Shown in pieces: positions 32,403 to 38,135 of a stretch of DNA of 38,135 bases. The stretch spans positions 1 through 38,135 of the forward strand of contig JAIXPW010000080.1 in assembly GCA_027485995.1 (NCBI GenBank), given 5' to 3'. Position numbers and translations under genes: made by a program. The stretch's first letter is position 1. The number at the start of each line of letters is the position of its first letter. The notes below the pieces were generated by a model. That model had not been told where the DNA came from. It saw only the letters and a list, made by a program, of their open reading frames with translations, and did no database searches. This DNA is from Verrucomicrobiaceae bacterium (lineage in GTDB: Bacteria; Verrucomicrobiota; Verrucomicrobiia; Verrucomicrobiales; Akkermansiaceae).

Positions 32403-33155
32403 ATACCGCACTTCCTGCAGGAAAAGGCCGTCGGCGGGGGCGCAGAGGGGGGACTTTCCGTGGGGGAGTTCCGGGGGTTGGTCGAGGAGGCGGGCGAGGT
32501 CGCCGAGGCGCAGGCGGCCTTGGGCGGAGTGAATCGCGGCACCTGTTAGAAGGCGGACCATCTTGTAGAGGAAGCCGTTGCCGGAAAAGGTGATCCGGTA
32601 GCCATCCGGGAGCGTCTCGAGATCGGCGGCGTGAATGGTGCGGACATAGTCGGTTTCCGTCGTCTCATTGCCACGGTTCGCCGCGAAGCCTCGGAAGTCG
32701 TGGGTGCCTTTCAGGACGTCCAGGGCCTCGACCAAGGCCCCGGCATCGAGCAAACGCGGCACATGCCAGGCGAAGCCGGCCTTGAAGGGCGAGAGGATGG
32801 GATCGGTGCAGAGATCGTAGCGGTAGGTCTTTCCGGTGGCGGAAAAGCGGGCATGGAAATCCGCCGCGACCTCCTCGCACTGGAGCACACGGATGGTGGC
32901 AGGGAGCTTGGTGTTGAGGGCCGGGACCCAGTTGTAGGGGTTCATCGTCAGATGATCCGGCGCATCGAAGTGGGCGACCTGGGCCAGCGCGTGGACTCCC
33001 GCATCAGTACGGCCCGAGCCTTGAAGCCTTACAGGTTCCTTGGCCGTTTCCGCGAGGGCCTTGAGCAGGTGGTCCTGGACGGTGTTGTTTCCGGCCTGGG
33101 ACTGCCAGCCTTCGAAAGCGCGTCCGTCATAGGAGATGGTGAGTTTGAGGCGCAC
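32394..33155 (-). CDS. truA: tRNA pseudouridine synthase A
   Basis: TruA converts uridines 38-40 of the tRNA anticodon arm to pseudouridine. The 253-residue protein starts with KLTISYDGRAFEGWQSQ (the conserved YDG-xFxGWQ motif), has the catalytic loop QGSGRTDAGVHALAQVAHF with Asp51 as nucleophile, and ends with the usual FLYKMVRLLTGA segment and a short C-terminal part. It starts with GTG at 33155. One copy of the CTAACAG word occurs within (32543), read as CTA-ACA in LLTG. Both gene ends touch heptamer repeats. Confidence 0.95.
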   Translation of the reverse strand: MRLKLTISYDGRAFEGWQSQAGNNTVQDHLLKALAETAKEPVRLQGSGRTDAGVHALAQVAHFDAPDHLTMNPYNWVPALNTKLPATIRVLQCEEVAADFHARFSATGKTYRYDLCTDPILSPFKAGFAWHVPRLLDAGALVEALDVLKGTHDFRGFAANRGNETTETDYVRTIHAADLETLPDGYRITFSGNGFLYKMVRLLTGAAIHSAQGRLRLGDLARLLDQPPELPHGKSPLCAPADGLFLQEVRYGE

Positions 33156-33164
33156 AGTGGGGAA

Positions 33165-33250
33165 AATCCTAAATTCTAAGCACTAAACTCGAAACGAAGA
33201 GGAAGATGGATCTGATTTCGAATTTCAGATTTCGAATTTCGAATTTCCCG
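33165..33250. repeat. Heptamer arrays between truA and ruvX
   Basis: Two blocks. Near 33167-33202: AAATCCT, AAATTCT, AAGCACT, AAACTCG, AAACGAA. Near 33213-33248: GATTTC, GAATTTC, AGATTTC, GAATTTC, GAATTTC. The second block extends into the ruvX reading frame, where it encodes the last residues (SKFEI). Confidence 0.75.
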
Positions 33251-33704
33251 CTTCTTCCATCCACGCATTCAGGATCTCGACGGCGGCGGCCTGGTCGATG
33301 ATGGACTTCTGCTGCTTCGCATTGCGTCCGGCCTCGCGGAGCTTGGTGGCGGCGCTGCTGGTGGTGAGGGTTTCATCAACGAAGACCAACGGCAGGTCGG
33401 GGACTTGCAGGCGGAGCTTTTCGCCAAAGGCGCGGACCTTTTCAGCCGAGGTGCCTTCGCTGCCGTCCATGCGCACCGGCAGACCGAGGACGAGGGTCTT
33501 GATTTTCCGCTGTGAAACGATCGAGGCGATGCGCTCGAGCGGCTCGGTCTTCGCGCGATCGATCGTTTCCACCGGATGGGCGAGAATGCCGAAGTCATCG
33601 GTCGCGGCGATGCCAATGCGGGCGTCGCCGTGATCGATGCCAAGGGCGGGGTGAGCTGAATGCAAAGTTTGAATTGGAAAGTGGATATTGAGGATTCGTT
33701 CCAA
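33225..33704 (-). CDS. ruvX: Holliday junction resolvase-like RuvX (YqgF)
   Basis: RuvX/YqgF proteins have an RNase H-like fold and act in 16S rRNA 5' maturation or as Holliday junction resolvases. The protein shows ALGIDHGDARIGIA (first catalytic Asp), VLGLPVRMDGSEG, and VDETLTTSSAATKL, the family signature, with a final IIDQAAAVEILNAWM. The 159-residue form starts at TTG 33704, preceded by GAGGA; a second TTG at 33665 would give about 146 residues, nearer the usual length. Residues between the two starts, and the last five residues, are encoded by heptamer repeats. manC lies 32 bp upstream on the same strand. Confidence 0.9.
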   Translation of the reverse strand: MERILNIHFPIQTLHSAHPALGIDHGDARIGIAATDDFGILAHPVETIDRAKTEPLERIASIVSQRKIKTLVLGLPVRMDGSEGTSAEKVRAFGEKLRLQVPDLPLVFVDETLTTSSAATKLREAGRNAKQQKSIIDQAAAVEILNAWMEEAGNSKFEI

Positions 33705-33740
33705 TATTCATTCCTCGCTCCCAACTTTTCAATTCTTCAA
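33655..33740. repeat. Heptamer array at the ruvX 5' end
   Basis: Read in sevens: TGAATGC, AAAGTTT, GAATTGG, AAAGTGG, ATATTGA, GGATTCG and later TCGCTCC, CAACTTT, TCAATTC, TTCAAAG. The two halves are partly reverse-complementary (GAATTGGAAAGT and CTTTTCAATTC). It covers the ruvX start region and runs up to the stop of the guanylyltransferase gene. Confidence 0.6.
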
Positions 33741-34819
33741 AGCAGCTCCTTCGGCAGGATGTCGACGATCTTCTTGATGTCGTCGGCCTGGTGGCGGTTG
33801 GCGATGAGGAGGCCATCCTCGGTTTGGACGACGATGAGGTCGGTGACGCCGAGGAGGGCGACGCGGGAGCCCTTGCGGGCGTTGAAGACGATGTTGTTCC
33901 GCGAGTCGATCTCGGTGACCGGCTGGTTGGTGCGGTTTTCATCGCCGGTGACTTCGAGATACTTCGCGACGGACAGCCAGGAACCGACGTCATCCCAGTC
34001 GAAGGTGGCCTCGATGTTGAGGACGCGCTCGGCTTTTTCCATGAGGGCGTAGTCGATCGAGATCGGGGTGAGCTGGGGAAACTGGGCGGCGATGGTGGCG
34101 TTCAAGTCGTTCGACTTCCGCATTTCCGAGATGAAGGCGGCGAGCTGCGGAGTGTGGATCGAGAGCTGGCGGATGACGGTGGGGATCGACCAGACGAACA
34201 TGCCGGCGTTCCAGGAGAAGCCCCCGTGGGCGAGGAACTGCTCGGCGAGTTCGGTATTCGGCTTTTCGCGGAAGCGCTTCACGTCATATGGCGGGTTCTC
34301 GAAGCTGTGCCCGGGGATGCTGGACCGCGGGCCACGTTCGATGTAGCCGTAGGACGGACAGGGCCAGGTGGGCTTGATGCCGATGGTGACCAGGCCTTCG
34401 GAGGCTTCGGCGGAGGCGACGGCATCACGCATCACGTTCTGGAACGCTTCGACGTTCTGGATCAATTGGTCGGCGGGCAGGACGATCATCGTCGCATCCG
34501 GATCGCGGGCGGCGACGAGTCCGATGCCGAGTGCGACGGCTGGGGCGGTGTCACGTTTCGCGGGTTCGGCGAAAATGTTTTCCGGCGGCAACATGGTGGC
34601 CACCTGACGGACGCCCTCGACCTGGAGGGAATTCGTGAGGATCAGGATGTTTTCCATCGGAACGAGGCCTTCCAAACGGCGGATCGTCTGTTCGAGCAGG
34701 GTCTCGTCTCCGAAAAGCTGGAGAAGCTGCTTGGGCTTGGAATTTCGGCTCAGGGGCCAGAAGCGGGTTCCGGAGCCGCCGGCGAGGATGAGGGCATAGG
34801 TCGCTTTCGGAGATGACAT
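33737..34819 (-). CDS. manC: Mannose-1-phosphate guanylyltransferase
   Basis: This enzyme makes GDP-mannose from mannose-1-phosphate and GTP for polysaccharide and glycan synthesis. The 360-residue, single-domain protein has the nucleotide loop GGSGTRFWPLSRNSKPKQ, the PADQLIQN segment, GIKPTWPCPSYGYIERG, VKRFREKPN, FSWNAGMFVW and DYALMEKAERV, followed by ATFDWDDVGSWLSV, all typical. The C-terminal phosphomannose isomerase domain of bifunctional ManC is absent. It lies next to dTDP-sugar genes, so surface glycan building is likely. Confidence 0.93.
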   Translation of the reverse strand: MSSPKATYALILAGGSGTRFWPLSRNSKPKQLLQLFGDETLLEQTIRRLEGLVPMENILILTNSLQVEGVRQVATMLPPENIFAEPAKRDTAPAVALGIGLVAARDPDATMIVLPADQLIQNVEAFQNVMRDAVASAEASEGLVTIGIKPTWPCPSYGYIERGPRSSIPGHSFENPPYDVKRFREKPNTELAEQFLAHGGFSWNAGMFVWSIPTVIRQLSIHTPQLAAFISEMRKSNDLNATIAAQFPQLTPISIDYALMEKAERVLNIEATFDWDDVGSWLSVAKYLEVTGDENRTNQPVTEIDSRNNIVFNARKGSRVALLGVTDLIVVQTEDGLLIANRHQADDIKKIVDILPKELL

Positions 34820-34920
34820 GGTGCGGGGAGGCTAGCAGGTTGGAGGCGGACGAAAAGGCGGAATCTTGATCGAGGCGTTTCCGTGGTTGTCGTGCGGAGG
34901 TTAACTGGTAAATTCCGTCC

Positions 34921-35244
34921 ATGGCTGATGACTCCGCTGACACCTCACGTGATTGGATCGAAACGACCGCGCTGGTTGCCCCGGCCCTGCTGGGTGCGGC
35001 CACCGGCATGCTGCTGGGCGATCTGATGCATCGTGGAGCCCGCAAGGGAATCGCCTTGGCGCTGGGCGGTCTCGGCGTGGCGGCCCTGGTGCCATTCCTC
35101 GTGGATGGCATCGCCGACAAGATCAACGGCCCGACCAGTGCGCGAGGCGTGCGTCGCAGCATCCGGAAGATCCGCGATGCGGGCGATGGCCTGCCGTTCT
35201 ATGACGATGTGGACGAGGATCTCCGCGAGCAGGGCGTGATCTGA
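34921..35244 (+). CDS. Hypothetical small protein with two membrane segments
   Basis: A 107-residue protein with an acidic start, two hydrophobic Gly/Ala-rich segments (about 19-36, ALVAPALLGAATGMLLG-like, and 45-63, GIALALGGLGVAALVPFLV), and a basic helical C-terminal part (RGVRRSIRKIRD) ending EDLREQGVI. The Gly-spaced membrane segments suggest a helix-pairing (glycine zipper) protein. Family not recognised. It is divergent from manC (101 bp) and converges on rfbB with a 5-bp gap. Confidence 0.65.
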   Translation: MADDSADTSRDWIETTALVAPALLGAATGMLLGDLMHRGARKGIALALGGLGVAALVPFLVDGIADKINGPTSARGVRRSIRKIRDAGDGLPFYDDVDEDLREQGVI

Positions 35245-35249
35245 GAGGC

Positions 35250-36209
35250 TCAGGCCAGATCGGCGGCGAGCAGTCGAACGGTTTCAGGAAAGGCCTGCTC
35301 GAAGTCGACGCGGGCCGTCCACCCGAGTTCGTGCCCGGCTTTGGTTGGATCGATCGCATAGCGGCAATCATGCCCGGGACGATCGGTGACATGACGAATG
35401 AGCGATTCCGGCTTTCCAAGGATGGAGAGAATCCGGCGGACGAGATCGAGATTTGTGCGCTCGCAGCGGGCTCCGAGGTTGTAAACGTTGCCGCTTTTTC
35501 CGCGGATGAATGCGGCGATGAGTCCGGCGCTGTGGTCATCGGCATGCATCCAGTCGCGCACTTGCAGGCCATTTCCGTAAACCGGCAGCGGCTGATCGCG
35601 CAGGGCACAATGGATCATCCTAGGGATGAGTTTTTCCGGGTGCTGGCGGGGGCCGTAGTTGTTGGAACTGCGGGTGATGACGACGTCCTGCCCGTAGGTG
35701 GTGTGCGCGGCGAGGCAGAGCAGGTCGGCCGAAGTTTTCGAGGCGGCGTACGGCGACGAGGGTCGAAGCGGGGAACTCTCGGTGAAAAGGATCGGTGGCT
35801 CGGCCGAGCCGTAGGCCTCATCGGTCGAGCAGTGCAGCAGGGGAATCCCCGAAGCGCGGCAGGCCTCGATCAGGCAGGCGGTGCCGGTGATGTTGGTGGC
35901 GATGAAATCGTCGGGATTCTCGATCGAGCGATCGACGTGCGACTCCGCCGCGAGGTGGAAGACGCCGCTGATGGGATGTTTCGCGAGGATCTCCGCAATC
36001 AGGGGGCGATCGGTGACGTCGCCATGGATGAATTCGAGTCGCGGGTGCTTTCCATTTTCAGGAAGTCGTGTCAGCGAGCCAGCGTAGGTGAGCTTGTCGA
36101 GGACGACGACACGCTCGACCTCGGGCCTGGCCAGAAGCAGGCGGACCAGCGCGGAGCCGATGAAGCCTGCGCCGCCGGTGACCAGGGGGGTGGAGAGATC
36201 GCGTGGCAT
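35250..36209 (-). CDS. rfbB: dTDP-glucose 4,6-dehydratase
   Basis: RfbB/RmlB is the second enzyme of dTDP-rhamnose synthesis, making dTDP-4-keto-6-deoxyglucose with tightly bound NAD. The 319-residue short-chain dehydrogenase fold protein has TGGAGFIGSALVRLLL, DKLTYAGSLTRL, HLAAESHVDRSI, the active-site STDEAYGS (Asp-Glu pair), YAASKTSADLL (YxxxK) and NNYGPRQHPEKLIPRMI. It is slightly short of the usual 330-360. rfbA and rfbC are not in the window. The gene is divergent from rfbD, 80 bp apart, so both may share control. Confidence 0.9.
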   Translation of the reverse strand: MPRDLSTPLVTGGAGFIGSALVRLLLARPEVERVVVLDKLTYAGSLTRLPENGKHPRLEFIHGDVTDRPLIAEILAKHPISGVFHLAAESHVDRSIENPDDFIATNITGTACLIEACRASGIPLLHCSTDEAYGSAEPPILFTESSPLRPSSPYAASKTSADLLCLAAHTTYGQDVVITRSSNNYGPRQHPEKLIPRMIHCALRDQPLPVYGNGLQVRDWMHADDHSAGLIAAFIRGKSGNVYNLGARCERTNLDLVRRILSILGKPESLIRHVTDRPGHDCRYAIDPTKAGHELGWTARVDFEQAFPETVRLLAADLA

Positions 36210-36289
36210 CGAATGGAGTGTCGGGTAAAAAGTGACGGCTCGGCAAGTGTCGGCTGGTGATTTGGGGAAAGTTGGGATTCGGTCGCGCC

Positions 36290-37150
36290 ATGCGGGTGGC
36301 GATCACAGGCACGACCGGACGGGTGGGGGCAGCCTTGGCGCGGCATTTCAGCTGTGAGCATGAGGTCATCCGGCTGCCGAGGGCGGAGTTCGACTTTTCG
36401 GATCCTGAGGCGATGTCCGCGCGGCTGGCTGGGCTGGACTGCGAGGCGCTGCTCAATCCGGGTGGGCTGACCAGCCTGGAGGCCTGCGAGGATTCGCCGG
36501 AGCTGGCGAGGCAGTTGAATGTCGAGGCCCCTGCGAGATTGGCCGAATGGGCCTCGCGTCGTGGGGTGAAGCTGGTGCATTTCAGCACGGACTATGTTTT
36601 CTCGGGTCGGGAGCCGGGCTTGCGGGTCGAGACGGAAACGCCTGAGCCGCTTTCGGTTTATGGCGCGACGAAACTGGCGGGCGAGCAGGCGGTGTTGGCC
36701 CATCCGGGGCATCTGGTGGTCCGGGTTTCGTGGGTCTTCGGGCCGGAGAAGCCATCGTTCGTGGATTCCGTGCTGCGGGATGCCTTGGCAGGCAAGCCCT
36801 TGGTCGCTGTGGCGGACAAGTGGTCGCTGCCGACGCACACCGCGGATCTGAGCCGCTGGATCGAGTCGCTGCTGATCCAAGGGGCAGACGGACTTTTCCA
36901 CGCCTGTCAATCGGGCGAGCCTGCCAGTTGGCATGATCTGGCGGAGCTGGTGGTGGAGGAGCTTTTCCGCAGCGGGCGGCTGGCCGAGCGCCCCGAGGTC
37001 AGGGCCCAGGCCTTGGCGGATGTGGCGGCGTTTCGGGCGGAAAGACCGTTGTTCACCGCGATGTCCACCAAGAAGCTCCAGCTCGGGCTGCAGGAAAGCA
37101 TCCGCGACTGGAGGGACGCGTTGCGGGAGCATGTCTCTGAAAGCCGTTGA
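36290..37150 (+). CDS. rfbD: dTDP-4-dehydrorhamnose reductase-like protein
   Basis: From the ATG at 36290 the protein has 286 residues, the usual length; an upstream start at 36257 adds 11 residues before the nucleotide fold. It has MRVAITGTTGRVGAAL, the D..D region LPRAEFDFSDPEAMS, NPGGLTSLEACED, FSTDYVFSG (catalytic Thr/Asp/Tyr context), VYGATKLAGEQAV (YxxxK) and a RVSWVFGP segment, the RmlD pattern. It reduces dTDP-4-keto-rhamnose to dTDP-rhamnose using NADPH. The divergent rfbB supports this role. Confidence 0.88.
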   Translation: MRVAITGTTGRVGAALARHFSCEHEVIRLPRAEFDFSDPEAMSARLAGLDCEALLNPGGLTSLEACEDSPELARQLNVEAPARLAEWASRRGVKLVHFSTDYVFSGREPGLRVETETPEPLSVYGATKLAGEQAVLAHPGHLVVRVSWVFGPEKPSFVDSVLRDALAGKPLVAVADKWSLPTHTADLSRWIESLLIQGADGLFHACQSGEPASWHDLAELVVEELFRSGRLAERPEVRAQALADVAAFRAERPLFTAMSTKKLQLGLQESIRDWRDALREHVSESR

Positions 37151-37184
37151 CCTTTCATCCCGGCGTGGCAGATTGTTGACGCCT

Positions 37185-37820
37185 ATGAATTGCTACGCCC
37201 CCTTGACGATCGCCATGACTGTTGCCTTGGTCTCGTGCGAATCGATGACCGGCCCGCTGAGTGGTGGTGACTTTGACCCCTTGGCTCCTCCGGGTTCGAA
37301 CCGCACGATTGCGGTCGCCTCGAACAATGGCTTCACCCAGGGACAGTTCGTGCGTGCGGCCATGAATGACACCGCCTTCTTCCTCAAGCGCCCGAGCGGC
37401 GACGCCGAGGCCAACAAGCTTCTCAAGCTCGACACCCAGGTAAAGGTGATCTCCAACGAGGGAGCTTACGCCAAGGTCGAGCTGGATTCCGGCGAAGTGG
37501 GTTACATCCCCGCCGTGATGCTGAACGATCCAAATGCGCCACCTGCGGGGCTGCCCGGTGCTCCTGGGGAAGTTCAGGTTTATCCGCCCCTCACCCCGGT
37601 CTCACCTGCGGACAATACCCTGCCAGCAGTCCCGCCCTCCGAGGTTCCTCCAGGTGGATCAATTCCCGCCGTGATCGATCCGACCGCTCCTCCGGCTCCC
37701 ACTCCGGGCGCCGCCTTGGGGAACCCGGTTCCACCGCCAGCTCCAGAGCCAGCGAAGCAGGGAGAACCAAAGGCTGAGGATTCCAAGAAAACGGAAGAGC
37801 CCAAGCCCGCTGGCAACTGA
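37185..37820 (+). CDS. SH3-domain lipoprotein with proline-rich tail
   Basis: A 211-residue protein with a lipoprotein signal (LVSC, Cys18). Residues about 65-110 (AFFLKRPSGDAEANKLL, TQVKVISNEGAYAKVEL and GEVGYIPAVML) form a bacterial SH3-like fold of the type that binds cell-wall or protein partners, followed by a Pro-rich tail (about 115-211) ending in a Lys/Glu-rich segment. A longer frame from 36933 would overlap rfbD and has no conserved content, so the ATG at 37185 is chosen. A strong bidirectional terminator follows. Confidence 0.75.
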   Translation: MNCYAPLTIAMTVALVSCESMTGPLSGGDFDPLAPPGSNRTIAVASNNGFTQGQFVRAAMNDTAFFLKRPSGDAEANKLLKLDTQVKVISNEGAYAKVELDSGEVGYIPAVMLNDPNAPPAGLPGAPGEVQVYPPLTPVSPADNTLPAVPPSEVPPGGSIPAVIDPTAPPAPTPGAALGNPVPPPAPEPAKQGEPKAEDSKKTEEPKPAGN

Positions 37821-37841
37821 TCCCCAGCGATCCACTCAACG

Positions 37842-37878
37842 AAAAAGGCCGCAAGGAGAGATCCAAGCGGCCTTTTTT
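37842..37878. terminator. Bidirectional intrinsic terminator
   Basis: AAAAAGGCCGC (37842-37852) pairs exactly with GCGGCCTTTTTT (37867-37878), with a 14-nt loop. The A-run on the left and T-run on the right give a T-tract on both strands, so it can end transcription from the lipoprotein gene on the plus strand and from the convergent peroxiredoxin gene on the minus strand. Confidence 0.9.
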
Positions 37879-37895
37879 GATGAAAAAAACGGGAA

Positions 37896-38135
37896 TCAAA
37901 GAGCTTTCAGCGCGGCCTTCACGGCATCGAAGTCCGGCAGATCCTTCGGGTGATCCTTGATGTCGATGAACCGAATGACGCCGGCCTTGTCGATAAGGAA
38001 GGCCGAACGCTTCGAGACGCCTCCCATGATCAGGTTGGCTTCCGGGAGGAACTGCTCGTAGGCGACGCCGTAGGCCTTCGCGACGTTGTGCTCATAGTCG
38101 CTGAGCAGGGTCAGGCCGATGCCTTCCTTCTTGGC
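37896..38135 (-). CDS. AhpC/TSA-type peroxiredoxin, 5' partial
   Basis: The visible C-terminal 79 residues read AKKEGIGLTLLSDYEHNVAK, then AYGVAYEQFLPEANLIMGGV, then KRSAFLIDKAGVIRFIDIKD and HPKDLPDFDAVKAALKAL before the TGA. LLSDYEHNVAKAYG and RSAFLIDKAGVIRF are the post-active-site features of AhpC/TSA-type (probably BCP/PrxQ-like) peroxiredoxins, which reduce hydroperoxides; the N-terminal catalytic cysteine lies beyond the window. Confidence 0.85.
   Translation of the reverse strand, partial: AKKEGIGLTLLSDYEHNVAKAYGVAYEQFLPEANLIMGGVSKRSAFLIDKAGVIRFIDIKDHPKDLPDFDAVKAALKAL

Noticed and set aside
36933..37184. Longer start for the SH3 lipoprotein
   Set aside because: Would overlap rfbD out of frame and hide the lipoprotein signal.

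Overview
The window looks like a chromosomal segment of a GC-rich (roughly 60-65% by eye) Gram-negative bacterium of the phylum Verrucomicrobiota, probably a Verrucomicrobiales relative such as Luteolibacter or Haloferula. The outer membrane is supported by lpxA, a TonB-dependent receptor and several lipoproteins. The phylum is suggested by a very large pilin-like exported protein resembling Verru_Chthon cassette protein A, by the helical-repeat exported protein and by the style of the intergenic repeats. The assignment is inference from protein character; no 16S gene is present. I see no prophage, insertion sequence, CRISPR array or large gene cluster.

Layout. 1-2445: end of a SIMPL-domain protein, a membrane protein and a helical-repeat exported protein. 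2446-5512: a metal-uptake module made of a possible Fur/Zur-type operator, a small His/Cys-rich exported protein and a ZnuD-like TonB receptor. 5598-8538: lpxA, then small genes of lower GC (single-SLBB protein, lipoprotein, glutaredoxin, zinc-ribbon/YbjQ-like protein). 8542-12971: tyrS, a lipoprotein alpha/beta hydrolase, a membrane protein, tRNA-His and rnc. 12976-15623: a TIM-barrel sugar isomerase-like protein, a bacterial Whirly-like protein, a membrane protein and a VapB-type antitoxin followed by a truncated PIN toxin. 15910-20880: priA behind an MFS-PlsC fusion, then a DUF167 gene. 20881-25716: a 564-bp non-coding region with a nested hairpin, then the giant pilin-like protein and its exported partner. 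25781-30309: SprT-like protease, AmgK-like kinase, CHASE2-like protein without an effector, argB and a small membrane protein. 30306-30522: a 217-bp near-perfectly symmetrical palindrome. 30519-38135: MoeB-rhodanese, thioredoxin-like protein, truA, ruvX, a mannose-1-phosphate guanylyltransferase, dTDP-sugar genes rfbB/rfbD, an SH3 lipoprotein and a partial peroxiredoxin.

Most genes are housekeeping or envelope functions in short operons. The unusual content lies between them. (1) Degenerate tandem repeats with a 7-bp period occur at seven or more places, usually touching gene ends, and once inside the priA reading frame. (2) A 217-bp palindrome runs from the stop codon of one gene to the stop codon of its convergent neighbour. 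(3) The word CTAACAG/CTGTTAG is dispersed in both orientations, and inside genes it forces rare codons such as CTA-ACA. (4) A nested hairpin lies upstream of the pilin-like gene. These were found by reading alone; repeat counts and folding energies were not computed.
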